Assembly: GCA_018389105.1 (NCBI GenBank)
Contig: JACATO010000120.1
Span: forward strand, 62,001-126,000
Direction: 5' to 3'
DNA from: Nautilus pompilius
Taxonomy: Eukaryota; Mollusca; Cephalopoda; Nautilida; Nautilidae
DNA length: 64,000 bases
Position numbers and translations under genes: made by a program. The notes under the pieces were generated by a model that saw only the letters and a program-made list of their open reading frames with translations, did not search any database and was not told the DNA's origin. This document shows positions 36,602 to 48,300 of this stretch, in pieces; position 1 is the first letter of the stretch, and each line of letters starts with the position of its first letter.

Positions 36602-37700
36602 CTAAAAAGGTTTTCCATATAATATAGACTTTGTTATCTCTTTCTGCCATTTAGTCATCTCTGAGGTAATAGTGATTTACCTAGTTTTTGAAAGCGAGAA
36701 AGAAAACTGGTATTAATTATGAAATGGCTGGATTTTTCATGAGAGAAAAATCTTAAATAGACAATATTTACACTTCTTTACCAACATTAAAGTTACACAA
36801 AGTAAAGATACTATAGTTAATTGTTTTTCAAGGTTTATATTAAATCTAACTGAAGTACTTACATAATTTAACAAACCATTGTGCATGTTCATACCATTTT
36901 ATACATCTATTTCTGATCTCTGCCTATTGAAAAACAAACTTGATTTAAAATTTTAATTTCTTTAGATCCTCTGTTCACATATAACATGCAACAGTTCTTC
37001 TAGCTACTTCGAGTGCTCCATTTTTTGTTTTGATAAACAAAACCACCGCCATATGGGCTTGAAATCGTTGGCAGTAGGATGGTGAATGGGAATAAACAAG
37101 ATTTTTAGTTATATTTGACAATTATTTCCAGTATTTTTTGGTCACAAATGTATATTTGTTAAATTTAGGATTTCGATTTTTAAAATTTACTTTCTTTTTT
37201 GTAGTATGTGAATGAAGCAGTAGTGCTAGAGGAGTAAACAGAACGTCTGAAAGCAGCTTCCTGATAATGAACTGCGTGAAGGAGAACTTTAAAAAGTGGA
37301 TTTGCTGTAGTGTTTGTATGATAAATCACTTCAAATGATCATTGTACTCTACAGTATTTCTAATAAAGTTCTGAACATGCCCTGAAACATTAACAATAGA
37401 AAGAAAATTACTTTCTATTGTTGACAAAAAATGAGCTTTACCATAATGCAATTTCCAAAAGTATGATGAAAAAGATTAAAATCGTCATGTGTATTTATAT
37501 GTAATAGGAAATTGGCCTATGTATAGACAGTTAAATAAATTGACAAGAAAAGACAACTATCAATCTTTTGATTCAAGAACATTTTCATTCTAAATTATAT
37601 TAAAACATTTATTTTTTTAGAGAATTGTGTATAATTTAAAAGGTCAACCAAGTTGCAGCTTTGGCCAATCTTATGCACTCTGCAGTCCTAGAACAATATA
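36602..37700. other. Intergenic, AT-rich
   Basis: No gene recognised. Includes a 12-bp inverted repeat with a 7-nt loop at 37392-37422. Confidence 0.45.
37392..37422. repeat. Short hairpin, 12-bp arms
   Basis: AACAATAGAAAG at 37392-37403 is exactly complementary to CTTTCTATTGTT at 37411-37422 with a 7-nt AT loop. No U-run or gene context that would make it a terminator. Confidence 0.8.
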
Positions 37701-38785
37701 CAGTAAAGTCTCACTTTACACAACTTCACTATCACACGATTTATAAAGTAGGGAATAAAATTCACTTTACACGGCGATGTTTCATTATTACGCGATCCCG
37801 CTGCAAGACAAAGTAGTCCGCGAGAGGGACGGCGTTTGATATTCTTCCGCAATAGCTAGTGAGCCATCACTTACCAAGTTGTTTATATCCCATAATAACA
37901 ATGGGCCCAAAACTGAGGATATTAGTGCTTTAGCAACGAAAATGAAACAAAAAAGTCCCTCTTTGGAAGTAAAATTAAAAGTCATCAAGCAATCTGAGAA
38001 AGGCGAAAGACTAATGGACATTCCATGTGCGATGGGGCTGGACATAGCAACATGCCGGACTATCCGTTCAAATGCGGATAAGATAAAAGCCAGTGGTCTG
38101 CGCGCTACATCGGTGAGAGCCGCCAAAATCAGTCGTGGTGGGCCTGACGTTATGGAAAGGCTTTTGGGTTCTTGGATTGAGCACCAAATGAAGCAAAACG
38201 TTCTGTTAAGTCTGCATAAGTGCAAAGCATTGAGTTTGCATGAATCACTGAAGAAAAATTAAAGTGAAAGTGATATGAGACCTTTCCACGTGAGTCAGGG
38301 ATGGTTTTCTGTTTTAAGAAACAGTTTAATCTACACAACATAAAAGTGACGGAAGCCGCCGCCATGGCCGATAAAAATGCAGCCGAAAGTTTCCATAGAT
38401 TGCTGGTACAAATTACAGCTGGTGGTGGTTACAGCCCTAAGTAGTTTGGTCAATGTAGATGAAATGGGATTATATTGGAAGAAGATGCCAAACAGAACTT
38501 ATATTTCCCAAGACGAAAACACCACCTAAGTTTTAAAGCCATGAAAGATCGATCCACTCTTCTGTTAAGAGGTAATGCACAAGGAGACTAAACCGTTAAT
38601 GGTGTAGCATGCATAGATCCCAAGAGCTTATGATACTTAATTGATATGCTACTCTTCATTTCTTTCTCTCTTTCCATCCACCAGCATGCATCACTACCTG
38701 GTTACATGTATTCTTATTGGAAATTATATTTCACTTAACATGGCGTTTTTCAGACAAATTAATCGTGTTAAGTGAGATTCTACTG
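37701..38785 (+). mobile_element. Short Tigger (pogo) element with TIRs and TA duplication
   Basis: A complete but internally shortened element of 1,085 bp. Its ends are inverted copies: the left starts CAGTAAAGTCTCACTTTACAC and the right, read inward on the other strand, CAGTAGAATCTCACTTAACAC; each is flanked by TA, as expected for pogo/Tigger. Sub-terminal repeats of CACTTTACAC occur near the left end. The interior carries an open N-terminal transposase half and then a broken piece of the catalytic domain (LVNVDEMGLYWKKMPNRT near 38449-38503, then FKAMKDRSTLLLRGNAQGD near 38534-38590), after which the rest of the transposase is missing. It depends on another element for movement. Confidence 0.85.
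37903..38262 (+). pseudogene. Tigger transposase N-terminal half, open frame
   Basis: About 120 codons without a stop. The order is a psq-type helix-turn-helix (SLEVKLKVIKQSEKGERLMDI, then IRSNADKIKASG) and the start of the second DNA-binding domain (VMERLLGSWIEHQMKQNVLLSL, then KALSLHESLK). No ATG is in frame at its start: an ATG at 37901 is in a different frame, so a start codon or a base has been lost. After 38262 the frame is closed and the catalytic part is fragmentary, although the first catalytic Asp (NVDE) is retained. This is a binding domain without a working nuclease. Confidence 0.7.
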
Positions 38786-39138
38786 TATATTATCCATTAA
38801 TACAACAAAATATTTTGGTGCTGCTGAACCTTGCAAAATGTTTCTTAATTTCTTGAACAACAACTAATCAATATGAATACAACTTGTATTGTATTTATCC
38901 TAATTAATATCATTTGGCTTTAAGCCTATCAGGATAAGACGGTAACGTGTCATGTTTAGCACTTGTTGACCAGCAGTGCTATTTCTGTAACAATTGCTAT
39001 ATGCCTCTTTCTCATTGCTTGCAATCATTTTTTGACATTAGAACTCATTTTCCCATTTTTATGTTAAAAAGTCTTTGTCTAAAACTGAAGCTATAAACAT
39101 TCGGTACTCTATATTAAAATAAAAAATAAGAAGAAAGC
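38786..39138. other. Intergenic, downstream of TRPC4AP 3' end
   Basis: AT-rich with no feature recognised. It contains the presumed cleavage region after the TRPC4AP polyadenylation hexamer. Confidence 0.4.
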
Positions 39139-39144
39139 TTTATT
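39139..39144 (-). promoter_or_regulatory. TRPC4AP polyadenylation signal AATAAA
   Basis: On the minus strand AATAAA lies 60 nt after the TRPC4AP stop codon, giving a very short 3' UTR. It is the first canonical hexamer after the stop; use of this site is inferred. Confidence 0.6.
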
Positions 39145-39204
39145 AATCAAATCTTTCCAAATGGTGGTAGTTGCAGTAGCTACATTATTCACATGAATTA
39201 ACAT

Positions 39205-39330
39205 TTAATTTGGCCTCTCTCCTCCAGGAAAGGGTGGAATATAGTGGACAATGGCTGTATCCAGTTCTCTGTTTGCATTTACCAGAGTGGTCACTGTCTG
39301 TTTCCAATAATCAAAACTGATCCTTGAACT
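39205..39330 (-). CDS. TRPC4AP last exon with stop (residues 570-610)
   Basis: 126 bp including TAA (39205-39207); acceptor TTTTTGCAG. Encodes SSRISFDYWKQTVTTLVNAN then a divergent end closing PPFPGGERPN. The human C-terminus (an acidic DIDRDFTEE-like end) is not conserved. Confidence 0.94.
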   Translation of the reverse strand, partial: SSRISFDYWKQTVTTLVNANRELDTAIVHYIPPFPGGERPN

Positions 39331-42300
39331 CTGCAAAAACAAAGCAAAGATAGTTTGTGCAGAAGGCAGTCCTAACCTAATTTTAGTAGCTGGTAATTGC
39401 TTCTTATATTAAACTTATCTGAATCCCTTAACTTAATCATCTTAGTTTCAATTTACCTTTTCTAGAGCACTGCAGTCTTTGTCTTTGTGGAGGTAGTGGT
39501 CCTGCCAAAACAACAAAAGATCTCTGCAAGAGGAAAAAAATGATGAGAGAACCTGCTGAATTTATGCACTGGCTGGTTACTGGTCTAATGAAAATAAGCA
39601 AAGATAGACCACAGAGTTCTGTAAAACTCTAATGGTTGTAGTTTTTTTCCCTAACAGGTTTCTGGTATCAGTAAACCGACAATGAAATGGCTGTCTTTTG
39701 TGATAAACATCCAGAGAATTAGCGACAGATGATGAACAACCCAGTAGGACAGCAATAACTCGTCAATACTACTGGATTCCAGACATTGGTCTCATCCCTG
39801 ATAAGTTAAAAAAAAATAAACAGAAAACCCTCAATATTTGTCAGGGTCTAGAAAATGTTTAATTGTTGGACAACAGGGATTACTAAAATGTGTTTTCACA
39901 CAATATCGCCATTTTTTGTAGTCATATGGTGCACACAAACATTTGTGCCACTTATTTCATGCAGAAAATTCCTCTTCACAATTGACTCTAATAAACAAAA
40001 TGGATACATAGCAACATTTGCTTAATAAACTTTTTTTTAAATTTAAAAAGAGAGACTGAATCTTTCTGTAAAAACATAATCTGTAATTAAATTAAACTTT
40101 TAAGCAGTTACACTAGGATAAACTGCCTAATGAGAGTACAGTAAGAAATAGACAGCATGCGTGCGATGAAATACCCTTACGATAAATGTTTGATAACACT
40201 GGTGGTTAATAGTATAAGCAAGCTGAGAGCATTGCATAAAAAGAGAGTTCTCTTGTCCCTTTGTAGCACACTTCTCAGGAGAAAAATGCATCTCTACTTC
40301 ATCTTTAATGATTTCCTTAAAAAGCCAAAAGAAAATTGGCATATTTACATACTAATGAATATTAAAGACCATCTGTTGTAGATAAGTGGATAATGGTATA
40401 TCCGTTGATATTCTTATTAAACAAAGATGAGTACAACTAAAAATATTTTATTGAAAATTAAGAAAAATATATTACCAGCTAACCCTATACTTTTGACCCC
40501 TTTCCTGAATATATTTATAGTATATAAATAAACAAAACAAGAAGATTGTTATTAGAGTATAAATAAACCAAGGAATAGCTAAACATTAGTTCAGATAAGC
40601 AATACATTTTAGTTATTGTCTCTAACCAGAGAAAGTTTTCATTTAAAGTAAAAATTAGTGGATATTTTCATCTAATTGTGTTAACAATTTAATTAAACTG
40701 CGTGTATTACCAAACACATGTAAGGATTTAAACATTTTTCAAAAATGAGTATACATGACTGCTGTGATTCAATCTCAAACTAAAGCTCCCGTTGCTTTGC
40801 GAAACAACAAGCAAAAAAGGTAAAGATCACAAACATTTAACGCACCAAGAGAGAGAGAGAGATATGGCCAGATGGAGAGAGAGAGAGAGATATATTGGCC
40901 AGATGGAAGAGAGAGAAGAGAGATATATGGCCAGAATGGAGAGAGAGAGAGAGAGAGATATGGCCAAGATGGAGAGAGAGAGAGAGATATATGGCCAGAT
41001 GGAGAGAGAGAGAGAGAGAGATATATGGCCAGATGGAGAGAGAGAAGAGAGAGAGAGATATGGCCAGAATGGAGAGAGAGAGAGAGAGATATATGGCCAG
41101 ATGGAGAGAGAGAGAGAGAGATATATGGCCAGATGGAGAGAGAGAGAGAGAGATATATGGCCAGATGGAGAGAGAGGAGAGAGATAATATGGCCAGATGG
41201 AGAGAGAGAGAGAGAGATATATAATGGCCCAATGGAGAGAGGAGAGAGAGGCGATATATGGATAATTAATGAGAGAGAGAGAGAGGAGAGAGGAGGATAA
41301 TGGCCAGATGGAGAGAGAGAGAGAGAGATAGATATGGCCAGATGGAGAGAGAGAGAGAGAGCTATATGGCCAGATGGAGAGAGAGAGAGAGATAGATATA
41401 TGGCCAGATGGAGAGAAGAGAGAGAGAGAGATATATGGCCAGATGGAGAGAGAGAGAGAGAAGATATAATGGCCAGATGGAGAGAAGAGAGAGAGAGAAA
41501 AAAAGAGAGATATATGGCCAGATGGAGAGAGAGAGAGAGATATATGGCCAGATGGAGAGAGAGGCGAGAGAGATATATATGGCCAGATTGAGCGAGAGAG
41601 ACGAGATGATATAGGCCAGATGGAGAGAGAGAGAGAGATATATGGCCAGATGGCGAAGGAGAGCGCGCGATATGGCCAGATGAGAGAGAGCGAGAGAGAT
41701 ATCTGGCCCGAGCTGGAGAGAGAGAGAGAGAGATATGGCCAGATGGGAGAGAGAGAGAGAGAGATATGGCCAGATGGAGAGAGAGAGAGAGAGAGAATAT
41801 ATAGGGCCAGATGGAGGAGGAGAGAGAAGATATAATGGCCATATGGAGAGAGAGAGAGAGAGATATATGGCCAGATGGAGAGAGAGGAGAGAGAGATATG
41901 GCCAGATGGAGAGAGAGAGAGAGAGATATATGGGCCAGAGATGGAGAGAGAGAGAGAGAGATCTATGGCCAGATGGAGAGAGAGAGCGAGAGAATTATGA
42001 TGGCCAGATGGAGAGAGGAGAGAGAGAGGATATATGGCCAGATGGAGAGAGAGAGAGCGAGATATATGGCCAGATGGAGAGAGAGAGAGAGAGAAGGATA
42101 TAGGGCCAGATGGAGAGAGAGAGAGAGAGATATATGGCCACTGGAGAGAGAGAGAGAGATATGATGGCCAGATGGGAGAGAGAGAGAGAGATATATGGCC
42201 AGATGGAGAGAGAGAGAGAGAGATATATGGCCAGATGGAGAGAGAGAGAGAGAGATATATGGCCAGATGGAGAGAGAGAGAGAGAGATATATGGCCAGAT

Positions 42301-45300
42301 GGGAGAGAGAGAGAGAGAGATATATGGCCAGATGGAGAGAAGAGAGAGAGAGAGATATAATGGCCAGATGGAGAGAGAGAGAGATATATATGGCCAGATG
42401 GAGAGAGAGAGAGAGATATATATGGCCAGATGGAGAGAGAGAGAGAGATAGATAGGATGGCCAGATGGAAGAGAGATAGAGAGAGATATATGGCCAGATG
42501 GAGAGAGAGAGAGAGAGATATATGGCCAGATGAGAGAGAGAGGAGAAGAGATATGGCCAGATGGGCCGAGAGAGAGAGGAGAGAGAGAATGGCCCGATTG
42601 GAGAGAGAGAGATCGATATATGGCCAGCATGGAGAGAGAGAGAAGAGAGATATATGGGGCCAGATGGAGAGAGAGAGAGAGATATAATATGGCCAGATGG
42701 AGAGAGAGAGAGAGATATATGGCCAGATGGAGAGAGAGAGAGAGATATGGCCAGATGGAGAGAGAGAAGAGAGAGCGAGAGCGAGAGAGAGAGAGAGAGA
42801 GATATGGGCCCGGATTGGAGAGAGAGAGAGAGAGAGAGAGCCGAGATATGGCCAGATGGAGAGAGAGAGAGCGGAGAGAGAGAGAGAGAGATATAATGGC
42901 CAGATGAGCGAGAGAGAGAGAGCGAGAGATATAGATGGCCAGATGGAGAGAGAGAGAGAGAGAGATATGGCCAGATGGAGAGAGAGAGAGAGAGAGATGA
43001 CTCAGATCTGGCCAGATGAGAGCGAGAGAGAGGCGAGAGCTATCTGGCCAGATGAAGAGGAGAGAGAGAGAGAGATATATGGCCAGATGGAGAGAGAGAG
43101 AGAGAGAGAGAGAGATATGGCCAGATGGCAGAGAGAGAGAGAGAGATATCCATATGGCCAGATCTAGAGAGAGAGAGAGAGAGATATATGCCAGATGGAG
43201 AGAGAGAGAGAGAGATATATGGCCAGATGGAGAGAGAGAGAGAGAGATATATGGCCAGATGGAAGAGAGAGAGAGAGAGAGATATATGGCCAGATGGAGA
43301 GAGAGAGAGAGAGAGATATGGGCCAGATGGAGAGAGAGAGAGAGAGAGATATGGCCAGATGGAGAGAGAAGAGAGAGATAAGAATGGCCAGATGGAGAGA
43401 GAGAGAGATATATGGCCAGATGGAGAGAGAGAGAGAGATATATGGCCAGATGGAAGAGAGAGAGAGAGATATATGGCCAGATGGAGAGAGAGAGAGATAT
43501 ATGGCCAGATGGAGAGAGAGAAGAGATAGATATGGGCCAGAGATGAGAGAGAGAGAAGAGATATATGGCCAGATGGAGAGAGAGAGAGAGATATATGGCC
43601 AGATGGAGAGAGAGAGAGAGATATATATGGCCAGATGGAGAGAGAGAGAGAGATAATATGGCCAGATGAGAGAGAGAGAGAGATATATGGCCAGATGGAG
43701 AGAGAGAGAGAGATTATATGGCCAGATGGAGAGAAGGAGAGAGAGCGATATATATGGCCAGATGGAGAGAGAGAGAGAGATATATGGCCAGATGGAGAGA
43801 GAGAGAGAGATATATGGCCAGATGGAGAGAGAGAGAGAGAGATATGGCCAGATGGAGAGAGAGAGAGAGAGATATGGCCAGATGGAGAGAGAGAGAGATA
43901 TATGGCCAGATGGAGAGAGAGAGAGAGAGAGATATGGCCAGATGGAGAGAGAGAGAGAGAGAGATATGTGCATTATAATTTTTAAAACAAGCATTCTACA
44001 CATGTGCGGTATCATTCCAGGTATTGTCAGAAAACTAAATAGTTACAATAGACAAACAATAGGCAAGCAACAGAATTCTATACTAAATATGCTTATTCCA
44101 GTAAGGAAACCTTCATAGACTGCCTCTTGGAGAAGGGTAAATTAGACCATTACAATAATAAAATAAAGAACTTTTAAATTTATATAAACGTCTAATGATA
44201 ACTTCTGTTTACAATTACACTCTCCCAATAAGACAATGATCTGTAAGTGTACTCACCGAAAATTCCTCATTATGGAACCAGACTCTGTGACATGCATCAG
44301 CTCATCTTTATCTTCTTGTAATGCTTGTAAATATTTTGGCAGTTCTGTTCGTTGATTAGCAAACATCAGAAAGACCAGTGTTGTGTTAAGACAACTCACA
44401 TTTTCCTATAGACAAAACAGATTTTACCGGTAACATGTAGGCAGGTTAAGAAAATACTTTCTTTTAAATTTAAAAAACAAAAACAACAAAAACAGTTTAC
44501 AAGAAAACCATATATAACTACTACAAAAAGAAATTAACATTTTTATTGGAATTCAGTTATTGTTTTAGAGATTCCAGCAAATCATTTACTATATACTGTA
44601 ATTTGATGCAGAGTTGGCTGCTAGGATGTTTAGTCTGCTCAAAGAATTCAGTGAGAATAAACTAGCAGAACTTATGCATCTTCTAACATTAATAATAACA
44701 AACCGGATTCTAGTGACAAAAATTTCTTTTTAAATTTAGCTAAGAATATTGTTTTTCTGATTTTTTAAAAACATTACATTAACTCCATCAAAAGAAAAAA
44801 AATAATTAAAATCTCAATGAGAGTTAATTAAAAAATTTTAAAATGCTGAGAATTAAATGTAACACAAATAAAATAAGCAAAATTAAAAATTATGAAAGCA
44901 TGCAGGTAGAACATCACACTGAAGAAATCTGGCTACATAGTCCATCACCACCATTACCTGATAAAATGTCAGAACATAGGTGGGCCAGCAAATTCGTTGC
45001 CAAAGACTTCCATGACATTCATTAGTTTGAAAATATATTTGATTCAATTAGAACAGAGGTGTTTATACCAAAGTAACTGTTAAACCTTTCAGCATTAAAT
45101 CCTTTTAAAAAAAAACTTTAAGAATTTTTTTCTTTTTTTACCAGTAAAAAAACAAACTTTTTTTTGTGCGTGTATAGATACTGCCTTCACTATGCTCGTA
45201 ACTCACCTGTGTGAGACTCTCCACGTTGATTGTGTTAATCAGCTTGCAAAGGTAGTCTAGTTGCTGTTGGAAGTCAGAAATGTACATCAGCAACTTATTT

Positions 45301-48300
45301 TCTTTAATGTAGTCTGTATAATAAATATATACAACCAACTGTACTAAAACAGATCTTGTTTTTCAAACTGGGAGATCTTTTAGTAAACTAGTGCTGGAGC
45401 CATGTTTGAAACTTTTAGCAAATGTGAGAAGAGGAGAAAATAGTCTATTGTTAGAATGTATTACTTCAGACCACAATCATAATAAACTACATCGTCAAAT
45501 ATATTTAAGAGAAACTTGAAACAAATCTACTGCTTTCAGAAAAATGTTTTTAAACAGTGAGTTAAAGAAAAACTGATCAATGCATGTAGTAGCAACACAT
45601 TATATGCAGCTGACTAGTAGTAATTTGTACATATCACCTTGTTTACTTGATGGTATTCAACCTACTTAGAGAACTGGTGTAAAAATATGGTGCGACTAGA
45701 TTGATTTCTTTCCATTTAGTTGAATATTTGCATTCATTAGTATTTTGTACAGAAATGATTAAATTTTCAATCTAAGGCTAATTATTCCACCAATGTCTGA
45801 CCATAGCCATTTTGTTATTAAAAATTTCAACATAAGTTTGGTGTAAGTTCTTTACATATTGTGATTCCAAGTACTAAATTCATTTGTAGTCAAGTGAATT
45901 TCTTATCAGGTACACACTTATTAATGCACTGAAGATTCTTGTATAAATTTTCCTATGGCATACTACATGAGATAATACTGATTATATATAATTTAAAAAT
46001 ATTTTAAATGAAACAAAAAAGAGAGAAAGACTTTATTTCATCTAGTAATTTAACTTTCAGTACAGGCCATGATCACTTGTGGTATTACCAATAGTCTAAA
46101 GAGACTGAATATGGTTTTATGAAATTTGGTCAGGCCTCTGATTTTCAAGTTTTCTTAAAAATACATAGAAGAGAGTGGATCATCCACTCTACAACCTCGT
46201 TGGATACCATTCCATCAAGACTGGAAGGATCCTTTAACTGAAATCAGATGCTTATGAAATTCTGCCAATTAAAATTTGCTTTACTTGGAAAAACAGATTT
46301 TAAAAAGACAAAAACACAAACAGAGAGGCGATGGGCGAAAGGTGGTGTTTGGTTATTTGTTTTTTCTCAACTCAGTAAGTTAGGGTTGCATGTGCTTGAA
46401 ATTATCATTACTCAGTAAACAAAAGAGAATATATCTGAAAATGTGGGTAAGAAATTCATTCTAAATTTATAAAAAAAAATTCTCAGGTTAGCAAATATGT
46501 TTAGCAATTTCATGCTTATAATTAAAATAAACAACTTTGTTTTATCCACACAGAGAGTAGACTACAGGTACGTATCTGGTAGGTTTACCATAAATACATA
46601 CATCATCTGACGTCACCCACCTCTCGATTCTTCTTCTGCAGTAAAGTGCTCCAGAGACAGCACCAGACTCCTGATAAACATGTTCGAGTCCACCAGATTC
46701 CTGTTGACGGTGCTCATAAATTTGTCAAACTGATTAAAAATGGAGAGAGTTACAAAAACATGCCATTTCAGTGTATGCAAGTTTGAAAGGAAAATTACAA
46801 TGGTAGCACTGGAGAATTGATCCAGGTTATTTGGGTTGAGAGTTTCAAGCACTGCCATATTACACTTTTATCTCACCTCAAGAAAAATTTATAGGTCTTG
46901 CTAGGTACCAAAAAAGTCACTAAACTTGGAAAATACAAACTTAATTATTTCCAATTAATGTAAATATGTAAAATAATTACCAATAGTTTTAAAGAATATA
47001 TGCAACAGCTGGATAAATTACATTGAAATCTTCAGTAACATTTATAATCATCCATATTTAAAGCATGTCCAAGTCAGTCACTTATGACAGAACTCAGTTT
47101 ATTGTGTTTTAAATGCTACAGGAAGAAAGATGATAAAACATGAACTACTAAATTATAAACAAAAACCACACAGTGGTTTAAAAAAAGTTGATGTTCATAA
47201 TTTTATTAAATCATTGAAAAATGAAAAGATCAAATGCAAATTGACACTTTATCTTCGTTCCAGAAACTAACTGCTTGGTTTTTCTTGGTTTTGAATTTAT
47301 CCTGATATTAATTTCAAAATGTAATCTACTTTGGATCGATATTTTAGACGTATAATCAAACACCTGTGGAGGAATCCCCACACCTTTAAATTGGACTAAG
47401 CGTATACATTTTTCTATGTTAAAACAATGATACGAGGTCTATTGAAAAAGTATCCGACCTTAGGCTGGGAAAAAAAAATTACCTATCCCCTAAGAAGTGG
47501 GCCCCTTGTGTCTCCACATACTTAGCCCAGTGACCCTTCCACTGTTCAAAGCACGTCTGGTATGCTTCTTCTAGAATGGCTCTCAGCTCCGCCATCGCAT
47601 TCCGCATGATGTCCTCTCGGCTCTCAAAGCGGGAGCCTTTCAGTGACATCTCCATTTTTGAGAGCAACCAGAAGTAGCCATGTCTGGAGAGTAGGGAGCC
47701 TGGTGAATGAGCGAAATGCCTTTCTTTGCCAAGAAAATTTGGATCAGCTGCGATGAATGAGCTGGGGCATTGTCATGATGGAGCTGCCAGTTTTGCGAGG
47801 CCCACAGATCTGGTCTCTTGCATCAAACTGCATCATGAAGACATCGGAGGACTTCCCGATAATACTCCTTTGTAACTGTTTGTCCTTCTAGTGTGTATTC
47901 GTGATGCACAATGCCTCGGTAGTTGAAGAAAACAGTCAGCATCACCTTGATTTTGCTCCGGACCTGACGTGCTTTTTTGGGCCTTGGCGACATTGAGTGC
48001 TTCCACCGTGATGACTGAGCTTTGGTTGTTAAACGACAATCCTCCATTATCAAGGTCTGCACTTTCTCGATAACAACTGCATTGCATCTTGTTGATGGCC
48101 TCCCGGAACGCTGGTCACTCTCCACCAATGTGCGGCCATCTTTGAACCTGTTGTACCATTCTTTTATTTGGGTAACACCCATGGCATTGTCACGAAAAGC
48201 CTATTGAATTTTGCAAATTGTTTCCACTTGGGTATCTCCAAGCTTTTGGCAAAACTTGATGCAAGATCGTTGCTCCACACGTTCCGTCATCACAGGCGAA

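Noticed and set aside
37392..37422. Hairpin as a transcription terminator
   Set aside because: Bacterial-type terminators do not apply to this eukaryotic sequence, and no gene ends here.
37788..38225. 145-codon minus-strand frame
   Set aside because: Antisense to the Tigger DNA-binding frame, which has recognisable motifs.
40775..41842. 355-codon minus-strand frame rich in Ser, Leu, His, Pro and Ile
   Set aside because: It is a translation of the GA-rich tandem array in a TRPC4AP intron; neighbouring frames on both strands are equally open and no start or domain is present.
40848..43967. CRISPR-like regular repeat pattern
   Set aside because: Repeats are head to tail with no unique spacers, in an animal intron; no cas genes.
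42697..44118. Arg/Glu-rich plus-strand frames of 113-156 codons resembling RE-repeat splicing proteins
   Set aside because: Same array; the RERER composition comes from AG dinucleotide runs, and the frames shift wherever unit length changes.
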